From assembly GCA_947627315.1 (NCBI GenBank), contig CANQVN010000005.1, forward strand, positions 1 to 34,961: 34,961 nt of DNA, given 5' to 3'. Position 1 is the first letter of the stretch, and each line of letters starts with the position of its first letter. The translations under genes were made by a program, and so were the position numbers. The notes below the pieces were generated by a model. The model saw nothing but the letters and a program-made list of their open reading frames with translations, had not been told where the DNA came from and made no database searches. Positions 1 through 8,735 of the stretch are shown here, one piece after another. Origin of the DNA: an uncultured Clostridia bacterium (GTDB lineage Bacteria; Bacillota; Clostridia; Oscillospirales; QAKW01).

Positions 1-1
1 G

Positions 2-2851
2 GAAGACTCCACCGCCGGAGACGGGCTTGTCATCAACAACTACCTTGGCAACAACGGACGGCTGGAAGTCGCAAACGCCACCTTGATGGTCACAAAGACC
101 CTTGTGGCGCCCGACGGATTTACCCTTACCGAAAAACAACAAAACCAAACCTTTAACTATCAGGTATATGTGCAGGGACTGACCGGCGAACGCCTCGCGC
201 AGAGGCTGAAATACAACCCGTTCTCCCGGTCGTGGCAGAAGCGGGTCGAAAGCTTGGATATCCTGACCGACAACTCGTCGCTGCTCGTAGACACAAGCGG
301 CAGCCGCGCTCTGTTCTGCTATGAAAGCGGCGTACCGCGGCAGATCGTCGAGGTGTACGAGGACGGAGAGCCGAAGTATTATTACGCCGATGCGACAGGC
401 GCGGCGACAACGACGCCCTGCACCCATCCGCAGACGGATTTCTATTATCTCTATCTGCCCGGCAGCGCGAGCGAGCTGAACTATCCCTTGTTCGCCTCCA
501 CTTATGAGGACGGCACGAAGGAGCTTGCCGGCGTCGGCACCACGGCATATTATCCCGCAGATATGGACACAAGCAAGCTGCCCACGGGCGACAACGAAAG
601 CCAGACCTTTGCCCCGGCGGTTACGGATAAACCGAATGAAATGGACAACCGCCCTGCCGGCAGCCGGGAATACTGGACAAATCAGGCTGTGCTGATTCCC
701 TACAGCGAAGTCGCAGGGGACGAGGATTGGGCGTATGAGTCCGGAAAACTTACCGGTATTTATAAAGCGTTGACGGAAAAGTTTACGCTGGTGACCGTCA
801 TTCCCGACCCGGAGGGCACCGATTCCACGGTTTACTCGCCTTTCAGAAGCCGCACCCAATATATGACCGTGCCGCTCTATTTCGGCTATACCGCCGAGCT
901 GGCAAAGCATCTTGAAGCCGCGGGCGAAACCTTTGCGACTTGCGGCGAGTTGGAGAAATATGAGTTGGGAAAAGGGGATCTTTACGACCAGATCATTCCC
1001 ACCACCGACCGCCCCACTCTGTTCAATAATGAGCAGATCGGTGAAACGCCGCCAAAGAACAACGAAACTGCCGAAAAGATCGCAAAAAACACGGCGGCAT
1101 ATACCCTCCGCTCCGGCGAGGGTCTGCTGCTGACCGGTCTCGGCAACCGCATCACCTACCGCTTTACCGAAAAGCTGACCGATGAGCAGATTGCGCAGGG
1201 CTATCTTTTGAAACAAATCAGCCATATCCAGCAGCGCGACTCGGATACGGTCTATATGCCCGGCGTGCAGGAGATTCAGGTCGAGGGAAAATCAGAGCCT
1301 TTTGCCCACACCAACGCCACAATATGGGAGTCTTACGCTACCATGGCGAAAGGCGCTTTGGGCAACCACCACCAGCCGGAAGCTTTCGGAGATGTGGCGA
1401 AAAACCCAAGCTGTGTTGATGCGGGAAGCGAAGCGAATTTGGGCGTTACAGGATGCGATATTGTGCAGACGGACGGCTCGACGCGCCACTACTTCTACTA
1501 CGGCGGCAAGCTGGTCGATCCCCACTACGAGAATGAACAGAGTGGGATGTCCCGCTACGTACTCAACCCGACGGCGCACTTCGGCGTGGAAGGTGAAACA
1601 CAGGAGAGCGCGAATACCGAGACGGCGACAAATCCCACAAGCGGCAAGTACGATTACACCGGCGTGTATTCCACCTACGGAGATACCGGTTACTTCACGG
1701 AGCAGGCAAATTACACCAACACGATTGACCCCGAGCTGTTCGTGCTTGTCAAGAAAATGGAGGACAAGGACGGCAATGAAGTCCCCGTCGCGCCCGATAA
1801 GGAATTTACCTTTACCTTAACCTTTGATCCGACCGACGGCGCTATGACCGATACGGACAGCACGCTGCACTATTGGAAGGGCAACAAGGATTATACAAGC
1901 ACCTTAAAATGGAAGGACGGCGCCGGCGCCGAATATCAAATGCCGAAAAATGCGCCGAAGCTTGACGCTTATGAGCAGTATTTGACGAGCGAAGCCGGTA
2001 AGGAGCGGTTAGCCGCCATCGATCCGGTGGATGAGGATAATCCGCACACCTATAAAGTCACCCTCAAGGCAAACGAAGCCATCGTGTTTTACGGGCTGAT
2101 TGCGGGAACGAAATTCACCGTCACCGAAACGGAAAACAAAAATTACCCCATTGAGACGGGAGGCAGCTACACCAAGACCGGCACAATTCGCCGCGCAAGC
2201 GAGGATCTGGAGGCTATCGACCCGGTGACGACGCCCAACCGCGCGGAATTTACAAACCTGCTGAAAACCGGCATACTCACGGTGGAAAAACGCATCGAAA
2301 ACGATGACCGGGACACCAAAAAGGAATTCGAATTTACCGTTACGCTGAACCCCGTATCCGATACGGACGTTTCTAACCTTGAAGCCACGAAGTACAAGGC
2401 GGACGGCACGCCATACGCCGCTTCCGAGTTTACAATCCAATGGAAGGCGGATGGCGATGTCCGAAAGGCGGAAGTCACGCTAAAACACGGCGAACAGCTG
2501 CGGATCGAAGGGATTCCGATGGACGCGACCTACACGGTGGAGGAATCCCAAAGAGACGGCTATAACCTACAGCACGTGGCAGGCAATCCGGAGGATAAAC
2601 CGGAAGATGAGGAAGGAAATTATCTGACGCTCAACGGCGACGGCGTTTCGGGCAGAATTACTACCGAAAAGGCGCAGGCGTATCTGCTCTTTGTAAACGA
2701 AAAAGCTCCGTTCTTACCGTTTGTCGGAGGAATCGGAATCGGCGCGATTATGCTGACCGGCGTTTTGCTGACAGGACTGGCAGCGATGCTTGCCGGGATT
2801 CGTATGCGCAGACGCCGCAGGGCGCGCGCAGGCGGGAGAACAGAGCTATGA
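2..2851 (+). CDS. Large Cna-B/DUF-type pilus tip adhesin or surface protein, 5'-truncated by the window edge
   Basis: The frame is open from base 2 (EDSTAGDGLVINNYLGNNGRLEVANATLM...) into the listed 922-aa ORF, so the ATG at 83 is unlikely to be the true start. Cna-B-like repeats (ILTVEKRI...YTVEESQRDGYN) are followed by LPFVGG, a hydrophobic helix and an Arg-rich tail. Confidence 0.85.
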   Translation, partial: EDSTAGDGLVINNYLGNNGRLEVANATLMVTKTLVAPDGFTLTEKQQNQTFNYQVYVQGLTGERLAQRLKYNPFSRSWQKRVESLDILTDNSSLLVDTSGSRALFCYESGVPRQIVEVYEDGEPKYYYADATGAATTTPCTHPQTDFYYLYLPGSASELNYPLFASTYEDGTKELAGVGTTAYYPADMDTSKLPTGDNESQTFAPAVTDKPNEMDNRPAGSREYWTNQAVLIPYSEVAGDEDWAYESGKLTGIYKALTEKFTLVTVIPDPEGTDSTVYSPFRSRTQYMTVPLYFGYTAELAKHLEAAGETFATCGELEKYELGKGDLYDQIIPTTDRPTLFNNEQIGETPPKNNETAEKIAKNTAAYTLRSGEGLLLTGLGNRITYRFTEKLTDEQIAQGYLLKQISHIQQRDSDTVYMPGVQEIQVEGKSEPFAHTNATIWESYATMAKGALGNHHQPEAFGDVAKNPSCVDAGSEANLGVTGCDIVQTDGSTRHYFYYGGKLVDPHYENEQSGMSRYVLNPTAHFGVEGETQESANTETATNPTSGKYDYTGVYSTYGDTGYFTEQANYTNTIDPELFVLVKKMEDKDGNEVPVAPDKEFTFTLTFDPTDGAMTDTDSTLHYWKGNKDYTSTLKWKDGAGAEYQMPKNAPKLDAYEQYLTSEAGKERLAAIDPVDEDNPHTYKVTLKANEAIVFYGLIAGTKFTVTETENKNYPIETGGSYTKTGTIRRASEDLEAIDPVTTPNRAEFTNLLKTGILTVEKRIENDDRDTKKEFEFTVTLNPVSDTDVSNLEATKYKADGTPYAASEFTIQWKADGDVRKAEVTLKHGEQLRIEGIPMDATYTVEESQRDGYNLQHVAGNPEDKPEDEEGNYLTLNGDGVSGRITTEKAQAYLLFVNEKAPFLPFVGGIGIGAIMLTGVLLTGLAAMLAGIRMRRRRRARAGGRTEL

Positions 2852-3020
2852 AAATACAAACACTTTTCGATTCTGCACAGAGAGGGGGAAAGGTCGCCTT
2901 AGATTCAACGGTTTACATCCCGCCTCCCTAAAGAGGCATTGAAAGGACACATACAGAATTTGTGTCCCCACCGCGAAAGTACCGTAACAAACCATATCAA
3001 TAAAATGGAGGAAACAACTT

Positions 3021-5042
3021 ATGAGAACAAACAAGCGCATTTTGCCGCGTCTGTTCAGCCTTGCGCTGGTATTCCTGCTGGCGCTGACCGCGGCTGTGCC
3101 GGTATTTGCGGCGAACACTCCCGCGAACACCGAAAACCTGAAAATTACCATCCACAACAACAAAGGTCTGCCGGAGATGACAGAAAGCCAGTTCAATGTC
3201 TACCAGCTTTTCTCCGGCACTCCCAACCGCGACAGCATACCCTCGGGCGCCGATTGGGACGCCAGTGAGTGGAACAACTGGTCGCTTGCCGACATCCAGT
3301 GGGGCGCGAGCATTAAAGAAAAAGACGCACAGGACGCGTTGATCACCGCCCTGAAAGCGCTTGTCCCCGCCAATACCGCATGGCTTGACGCCGCTGCGTC
3401 CAACCCGTTCAAAAAGGTCTCGACGGCAGCCGATCTCGCCGCTGTGCTCGAAAACAACAAGGAAAACAAGTTCATGCAGGGCTTTGCCGACTTTCTGATG
3501 AAGGGGAAAGAGGGCGGCAATAGCTTCCTGACCGCTCTCGAGATCACCGGAACGGTGGATAAGAAGAATACTGAAACAACGGACGACGACATCCTGACCT
3601 ATGATCTGACAGGGCAAGGCACCGGCTATTATATATTCCAGGATACGAACAATCCGAAGGATGTGACCGCTGTTTCGGAGTACATCGTAGCCGTAATGGG
3701 TACGCAGGACATCGACATGAAGGCCTCGATACCGACCGTCGACAAGCAGATTGTGGGCGGCGCCAACGGAACCACAGAGGGCGACGTTGCGGGCGTCAGC
3801 GACTACGTGCAGTTTAAGCTGATCGGCACCCTGCCCAAGAACTTCGCGGATTTCGAAACCTATGAATACATATTCCACGATACCCTGAGCGCGGGTTTGA
3901 CCTATGTAAATAATGACAAAGACCACCCGCTGACCGTTCACGTCTATGCCGACAAGACGGCAATGGAGGCGGATACCGCTCTGTCCCAAGGTACCGTGCC
4001 GGAAGCGAATTACACCGTTTCCGAAAAGGGCAGCGAAACGGAAGCCCCGATCTGCAACCTCGAAGTCAAGTTTGATGATCTGATGAAGATCACGCCCGAG
4101 CCGACCGCCGCTTCCTACATCGTCGTCACCTACTATGCGCGGGTTAACGAAAACGCCGTTATCGGCTCGGAAGGCAACCCGAATGAGGTCTATCTCGAAT
4201 ACTCCAACGACCCGCATGACGAAGGCACCGGCAAAACCAAGGAGGAAAAAGTTTACGTCTACGCTTTCGGTCTCGACCTGACCAAGATAGGCAGCGACAC
4301 GGCGCATGGCGAAGGTAACGGTCTGCCTGGCGCGGGCTTCGTCTTGAGCAAAAAGGACACGGCGGGCAATACTTACTACGCGAAATTCGCAGATAAAGAG
4401 GACGGCTCAAAGGTTCTGACCGGTTGGGTCAAGCAAAGCGCCACCGAGCCGGCTTCGGAAGGCGAGTTCAATGTGGATAAGTTAATCCAAGACTACAAGG
4501 ACGCCAAGAAAGCGTTGGTCGAGACAAAGGAAGCCGAAAAGACGAACGCGGCGGACACCCTTGCCAAAGCCAAAGATGCTCTGAAAGATTATTTGCTTGA
4601 ATCCGGCGTAAAGGGTGAAATCCCCGATATAACCGGACTTGACGAGGGCGACTATACACTCAAAGAGGTCATCGTGCCCGACGGCTACAATTCGATGGAC
4701 GATTTCGAGCTCAGAATCGAAGCCGACATCAACACGGACGGCACCCTGCAAAAGGTAGTCTATACCCACGGCGGCAAGACCACGACCTATCTGGGTACGG
4801 AGGGGGCTTATGATGCGGCGGAGTATGTCGGCGAAACCGTACCGGCAGATGAACGCGCCGGGCGCGTAAAGCACTTTGAATCCGGTCTGCTTCCCGACAC
4901 CATCGTCAACCAGAAAGCGCCGCTTCTGCCCTTTACCGGCGGTATCGGCACGCTGATTTTCTACGTTCTCGGTATCGCGCTTATCGCGGGCGCTGTCACA
5001 TATCTTGTGATTTCCTCTAAAAAGCGTAAAAAAGCCGAATAA
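3021..5042 (+). CDS. Major (shaft) pilin, isopeptide-forming FimA/SpaA-like, LPFTGG sorting signal
   Basis: Signal peptide MRTNKRILPRLFSLALVFLLALTAAVPVFA; PTVDKQI and NENAVIGSEGNPNEVYLEYSNDP fimbrial D2-type motifs; E-box-like YTLKEVIVPDGYN; C-terminal LLPFTGGIG, TM and KKRKKAE. Confidence 0.92.
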   Translation: MRTNKRILPRLFSLALVFLLALTAAVPVFAANTPANTENLKITIHNNKGLPEMTESQFNVYQLFSGTPNRDSIPSGADWDASEWNNWSLADIQWGASIKEKDAQDALITALKALVPANTAWLDAAASNPFKKVSTAADLAAVLENNKENKFMQGFADFLMKGKEGGNSFLTALEITGTVDKKNTETTDDDILTYDLTGQGTGYYIFQDTNNPKDVTAVSEYIVAVMGTQDIDMKASIPTVDKQIVGGANGTTEGDVAGVSDYVQFKLIGTLPKNFADFETYEYIFHDTLSAGLTYVNNDKDHPLTVHVYADKTAMEADTALSQGTVPEANYTVSEKGSETEAPICNLEVKFDDLMKITPEPTAASYIVVTYYARVNENAVIGSEGNPNEVYLEYSNDPHDEGTGKTKEEKVYVYAFGLDLTKIGSDTAHGEGNGLPGAGFVLSKKDTAGNTYYAKFADKEDGSKVLTGWVKQSATEPASEGEFNVDKLIQDYKDAKKALVETKEAEKTNAADTLAKAKDALKDYLLESGVKGEIPDITGLDEGDYTLKEVIVPDGYNSMDDFELRIEADINTDGTLQKVVYTHGGKTTTYLGTEGAYDAAEYVGETVPADERAGRVKHFESGLLPDTIVNQKAPLLPFTGGIGTLIFYVLGIALIAGAVTYLVISSKKRKKAE

Positions 5043-5120
5043 AACGCGAAAGCGGCAAAATTAACACGTCCGTTCCGGGAGGGGATTTCCCTTCCCGGAT
5101 AGGGCGGCAGGGAGCGCCTT

Positions 5121-5993
5121 ATGAAGCAGGTGAAAAAGTCACAACAAAAAAATCACAGCCTCATTTCCGCCGTTATTGTGACACTCGTTCTGCTCATAGG
5201 ACTTTCCCTGCTGCTTTATCCCACGGTAGCGGATTATATCAATTCACTGGACTATAAAAAGGACATTGAAAATTACCAGCAAGAGGTGCAAAGGCTCGGC
5301 GACACCGCGCGGCAGGAAATGCTTGCGGCGGCGCACGAATACAACGCCGCGCTGCTGGAACGCTCCGCCCGCATCGGCGAGCTGAACGCGCAGCAGCGGG
5401 CGGAATACGAAGCGCTTCTTGACCCCTCAGGCGACGGGATGATGGGATATATCGAGATTAAAAGCGCCGGAATTTATCTGCCCGTCTACCACGGCGTCGA
5501 TGAAAGCGTGCTTCAGGCGGGGGTCGGACATATCGAGGGCTCGTCTCTGCCGGTCGGCGGCGTGGGAACGCACGCGATTTTGTCCGGGCATACCGGACTT
5601 CCCTCGTCAAAGCTGTTCAGCAACATAGACAGGCTGAAAAAGGGCGATACCTTCGAGCTGCACATTTTAGGCGAAATCCTGACCTATCGGGTGGAATCCG
5701 CCGTCGTCATGCTGCCGGAGCAGGCTGAAAAACAGCAAATCGACCCGCAGCGCGATATCTGCACGCTTATGACCTGCACGCCCTATGGCGTCAATTCCCA
5801 CCGCCTGCTGGTGACGGGCGCGCGCATCGAAACGCCGCCGGAGCGGCTGCCGGATACAGCCGAACAAGTCGAAACGATACCGGCGCCCATACCTCCCGTT
5901 TTGTGGGTGGTTATCATCGGTCTGCCTGTTTTGCTCGCCGTAATCATCGCTGTCGTTGTGCGAAAAAAGCGGCGGAATGGGAAAACGCTATGA
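5121..5993 (+). CDS. Class C (pilin-polymerising) sortase 1
   Basis: N-terminal TM; ILSGHTGLPSSKLF catalytic His block; CTLMTCTPYGVNSHRLLVTGARI (TLxTC and catalytic Arg); C-terminal TM. Confidence 0.93.
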   Translation: MKQVKKSQQKNHSLISAVIVTLVLLIGLSLLLYPTVADYINSLDYKKDIENYQQEVQRLGDTARQEMLAAAHEYNAALLERSARIGELNAQQRAEYEALLDPSGDGMMGYIEIKSAGIYLPVYHGVDESVLQAGVGHIEGSSLPVGGVGTHAILSGHTGLPSSKLFSNIDRLKKGDTFELHILGEILTYRVESAVVMLPEQAEKQQIDPQRDICTLMTCTPYGVNSHRLLVTGARIETPPERLPDTAEQVETIPAPIPPVLWVVIIGLPVLLAVIIAVVVRKKRRNGKTL

Positions 5994-6877
5994 GAAAACG
6001 GAAACCATCACAAGCCGTCTCCGGTATTGCAGCCGTTCTGATTCTGCTGGCGGGAATCGCGCTGATACTGTACCCGACGGCGGCGAATAAAATCAACAAC
6101 GCCGTCAACCGTAAGGCGATCGGGGAGTACCAAAAGCAGCTGCTGACGCTGGATAACGACAAGTATGAAAAAATGCTCCGGGCGGCGCAGGATTATAATG
6201 CCCGCCTGTTCCGCTCCGACCCGTATATCGGCGCATTGACCGCCGGGCAGCGTATGGAATATGAAAGCCTTTTGGATATCGACGGCTCCGGTATGATGGG
6301 ATATATTGAGGTACCCAAATCCAAAATTTATCTGGCGATTTATCACAGTACCGATGAAGCGGTGCTGCAAACCGGCGCGGGACATCTGGAATCGTCCAGC
6401 CTGCCTGTTCCGGGAGCGAGCGTGCATACGGTGCTTTCCGGACACAGCGGTCTGCCGTCGGCAAGACTGTTCACCGACCTCGACCGGCTTAGAATCGGCG
6501 ATACCTTTACCGTCCATATCCTGCGGGAAACGCTGACCTACCGGGTGGAGCGCATGGAGCGGGTAGCGCCCGATGAGCTTAAAAACCTGCGGATTGAGCA
6601 AGGGCAGGAGCTGTGCACCTTGATGACCTGTACTCCCTATGGCGTCAATACGCATCGGCTGGTAATCACCGGTCGCCGCATTGAAACGCCGGTTGAGGGA
6701 AGCCCGGATGAAACGCCAATCGCACAGGCTGTCGCGTCCAAATGGAATCGGCGGTTTGTATTTCTGCCCGCAGGTCTGTTTGCGGGAATCGTTGTCGCGA
6801 TTATTTTAATCCGGAAAAGCAGGAAAAAGAACAAACAACCGCGCGCGGAACGCCGCGAGGAGGATACTCGATTATGA
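5990..6877 (+). CDS. Class C (pilin-polymerising) sortase 2
   Basis: VLSGHSGLPSARLF and CTLMTCTPYGVNTHRLVITGRRIETP; start ATG overlaps the previous stop (ATGA). Close in sequence to the preceding sortase. Confidence 0.92.
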   Translation: MRKRKPSQAVSGIAAVLILLAGIALILYPTAANKINNAVNRKAIGEYQKQLLTLDNDKYEKMLRAAQDYNARLFRSDPYIGALTAGQRMEYESLLDIDGSGMMGYIEVPKSKIYLAIYHSTDEAVLQTGAGHLESSSLPVPGASVHTVLSGHSGLPSARLFTDLDRLRIGDTFTVHILRETLTYRVERMERVAPDELKNLRIEQGQELCTLMTCTPYGVNTHRLVITGRRIETPVEGSPDETPIAQAVASKWNRRFVFLPAGLFAGIVVAIILIRKSRKKNKQPRAERREEDTRL

Positions 6878-7809
6878 AAAAACGCATTTTGCCGATTGTA
6901 TTTTGTATATTGCTCTTGCTTTCCGCCGCGCTGCCGGTTTTTGCCGCCGAAACGGCGTCCGTCACCGTTTTGTTCGAGCATGAAAATCAGCCGGTTGTCG
7001 GCGCGGCGTTTGAAATTTACAAGGCGGCGCAGTGGGACGGCGGCGACTATCTGCTTTCCGGCTCGTTTTCCGGTTATCCCGTAAAAATGACGGACGATAA
7101 AAATAGTGAAGGGTGGAAAGCGATTGCCTCCACCCTTTCCGCCTACGCGGCAAGAGATGAAATTGCGCCCCTTGCCTCCGGCGTCACGGATGAAAAAGGC
7201 GAGATTTGTTTTGAAGGGCTTTCGGACGGGCTGTATCTGCTGGTGGGAAGCCCCGTAGACTCGGGTGACGCGCGGTTATTTCCCCAGCCGATGCTTGTGA
7301 CCGTCCCATATACGACGACAGACGGAAAAAAAGATTACGATATCGTAGCCGAGCCGAAATACGATTCCCGCAAAATCACAGAGAAATCGGTTACCCGCCG
7401 CGCCTTGAAAATCTGGAAGGACGAGGGCGATGAGGACCGACCGCAGGATGTCACCGTGCAGCTGCTTTGCGATGGGAAAATCTACGACGAACAGTTGCTA
7501 AGTGAGGCTAATAACTGGTCTTACACTTGGGAAAGCTTGGACGCCGTGCACGACTGGCAGCTGACCGAGCGGCAAGTGCCTGAGGACTACACCGTTCAAA
7601 TCACGCGGCAGGATATCACCTTTACCGTTACCAATACAAACGACGACCTGCCGCCGGAGACGCCGCCGTCGTCGGGTACGCCGGGTACGTCGTCCCTGCC
7701 GAAAACGGGTATGCTCTGGTGGCCTGCGCCTGTACTGGGCGGAATCGGCGCGGTCGCGCTCTTTTTTGGGATTTACCTGCTGCTGCAAAAGGACGACTCG
7801 GATGCGTAG
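6874..7809 (+). CDS. Ancillary/basal pilin with LPKTG sorting signal
   Basis: Signal peptide MKKRILPIVFCILLLLSAALPVFA; Cna-B-like domain (LKIWKDEGDEDRPQDVTVQLL...WQLTERQVPEDYTV); SSLPKTG plus TM. ATGA overlap with the upstream sortase. Confidence 0.88.
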   Translation: MKKRILPIVFCILLLLSAALPVFAAETASVTVLFEHENQPVVGAAFEIYKAAQWDGGDYLLSGSFSGYPVKMTDDKNSEGWKAIASTLSAYAARDEIAPLASGVTDEKGEICFEGLSDGLYLLVGSPVDSGDARLFPQPMLVTVPYTTTDGKKDYDIVAEPKYDSRKITEKSVTRRALKIWKDEGDEDRPQDVTVQLLCDGKIYDEQLLSEANNWSYTWESLDAVHDWQLTERQVPEDYTVQITRQDITFTVTNTNDDLPPETPPSSGTPGTSSLPKTGMLWWPAPVLGGIGAVALFFGIYLLLQKDDSDA

Positions 7810-8401
7810 GCGCAGGTGGGCGGCGGCGCTTATCAGTATCGGTTGTCTCTTTATTATAGCCGCTCTCTCTTTAGGCGGCTATAATCTTTGGGACGATTAC
7901 AGGGCGGGGCAGACCGTCAGCCGGATTCTCTTACAGATGCAGTCGGCAGAAGCGACGCCCGATTACCTGCTAAACCCCTATATGGAAATGCCGACCGAGG
8001 AAATCGATGGGTATCTTTATATCGGAAAAGTGTCAATTCCGGCGCTGGAGCTGGAGCTGCCTGTTATGGACAGCTGGGACTATAAGCGAATGAAAATTGC
8101 GCCTTGCCGGTATGCCGGGACGGCGTATCTGCCCGGCTTTGTCATCTGCGCCCACAACTATATCTCCCATTTCGGGCGGCTGAAAAACCTTTCCGCGGGG
8201 GACGGCGTGTTTTTTACCGATGCGGCGGGCAATACGTTTTCGTATGAGGTGGCGGCTGTAGAAACGCTTTCTCCTGCCGCCGTGGAGGAAATGAAAAGCG
8301 ATGATTGGGATCTCACCCTGTTTTCCTGCACCATCGGCGGCAGAGCGCGGGTGACGGTGCGCTGCCGGCAAATCAAAACGTATGAAAAATCAAGTCAGTA
8401 A
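7802..8401 (+). CDS. Third sortase (class B/D-like), small
   Basis: N-terminal TM; GYLYIGKVSIPALELELPVMDSWDY; VICAHNYISHFGRL catalytic His; LTLFSCTIGGRARVTVRC catalytic Cys and Arg. Overlaps the preceding pilin by 8 nt. Confidence 0.85.
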   Translation: MRRRRWAAALISIGCLFIIAALSLGGYNLWDDYRAGQTVSRILLQMQSAEATPDYLLNPYMEMPTEEIDGYLYIGKVSIPALELELPVMDSWDYKRMKIAPCRYAGTAYLPGFVICAHNYISHFGRLKNLSAGDGVFFTDAAGNTFSYEVAAVETLSPAAVEEMKSDDWDLTLFSCTIGGRARVTVRCRQIKTYEKSSQ

Positions 8402-8457
8402 CATTATTATATGTCACTTTTTGAAAATCGGCAAGGTATAAGTTAAATCAAATAAGT

Positions 8458-8491
8458 AAAAATCGGCAAGACTTGTGTCTTGCCGATTTTT
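8458..8491. terminator. Bidirectional intrinsic terminator between pilus operon and tRNA
   Basis: AAAAATCGGCAAGAC-TTGT-GTCTTGCCGATTTTT, perfect 15-bp stem with T-runs on both strands. Confidence 0.85.
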
Positions 8492-8567
8492 GGTGGACCA
8501 TCAGGGACTCGAACCCCGGACCAACCGGTTATGAGCCGGTTGCTCTAACCAACTGAGCTAATGGTCC
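8491..8567 (-). tRNA. tRNA with CAT anticodon (elongator Met or, more likely from the body sequence, Ile2 read with lysidine)
   Basis: Reverse complement GGACCATTAGCTCAGTTGGTTAGAGCAACCGGCTCATAACCGGTTGGTCCGGGGTTCGAGTCCCTGATGGTCCACCA folds as a cloverleaf; acceptor GGACCAT/ATGGTCC; anticodon loop CTCATAA; encoded CCA. Confidence 0.93.
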
Positions 8568-8587
8568 TTTTCAAAACGTGCTAAATT

Positions 8588-8616
8588 ATTATATCAGCAG
8601 TATTGGCGCTTGTCAA
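8588..8616 (-). promoter_or_regulatory. Sigma-A-type promoter for the tRNA
   Basis: Minus strand TTGACA-17 nt-TATAAT, about 20 nt upstream of the tRNA 5' end. Confidence 0.8.
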
Positions 8617-8735
8617 TACATTTTTTGATTTTTCCCTCCCTTTTGACCTCGCATTTTGGCAAAAAATCAAAAATCGGGTATTTCTTTTCCGCTCTCACAT
8701 ATAAATTTTATAGGAAAATTAACGGAGGGCTGAGC

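Noticed and set aside
2997-4307. 436-aa antisense ORF opposite the major pilin
   Set aside because: Shadow ORF in GC-rich coding sequence; no recognisable motif, and the sense strand encodes a clear pilin.
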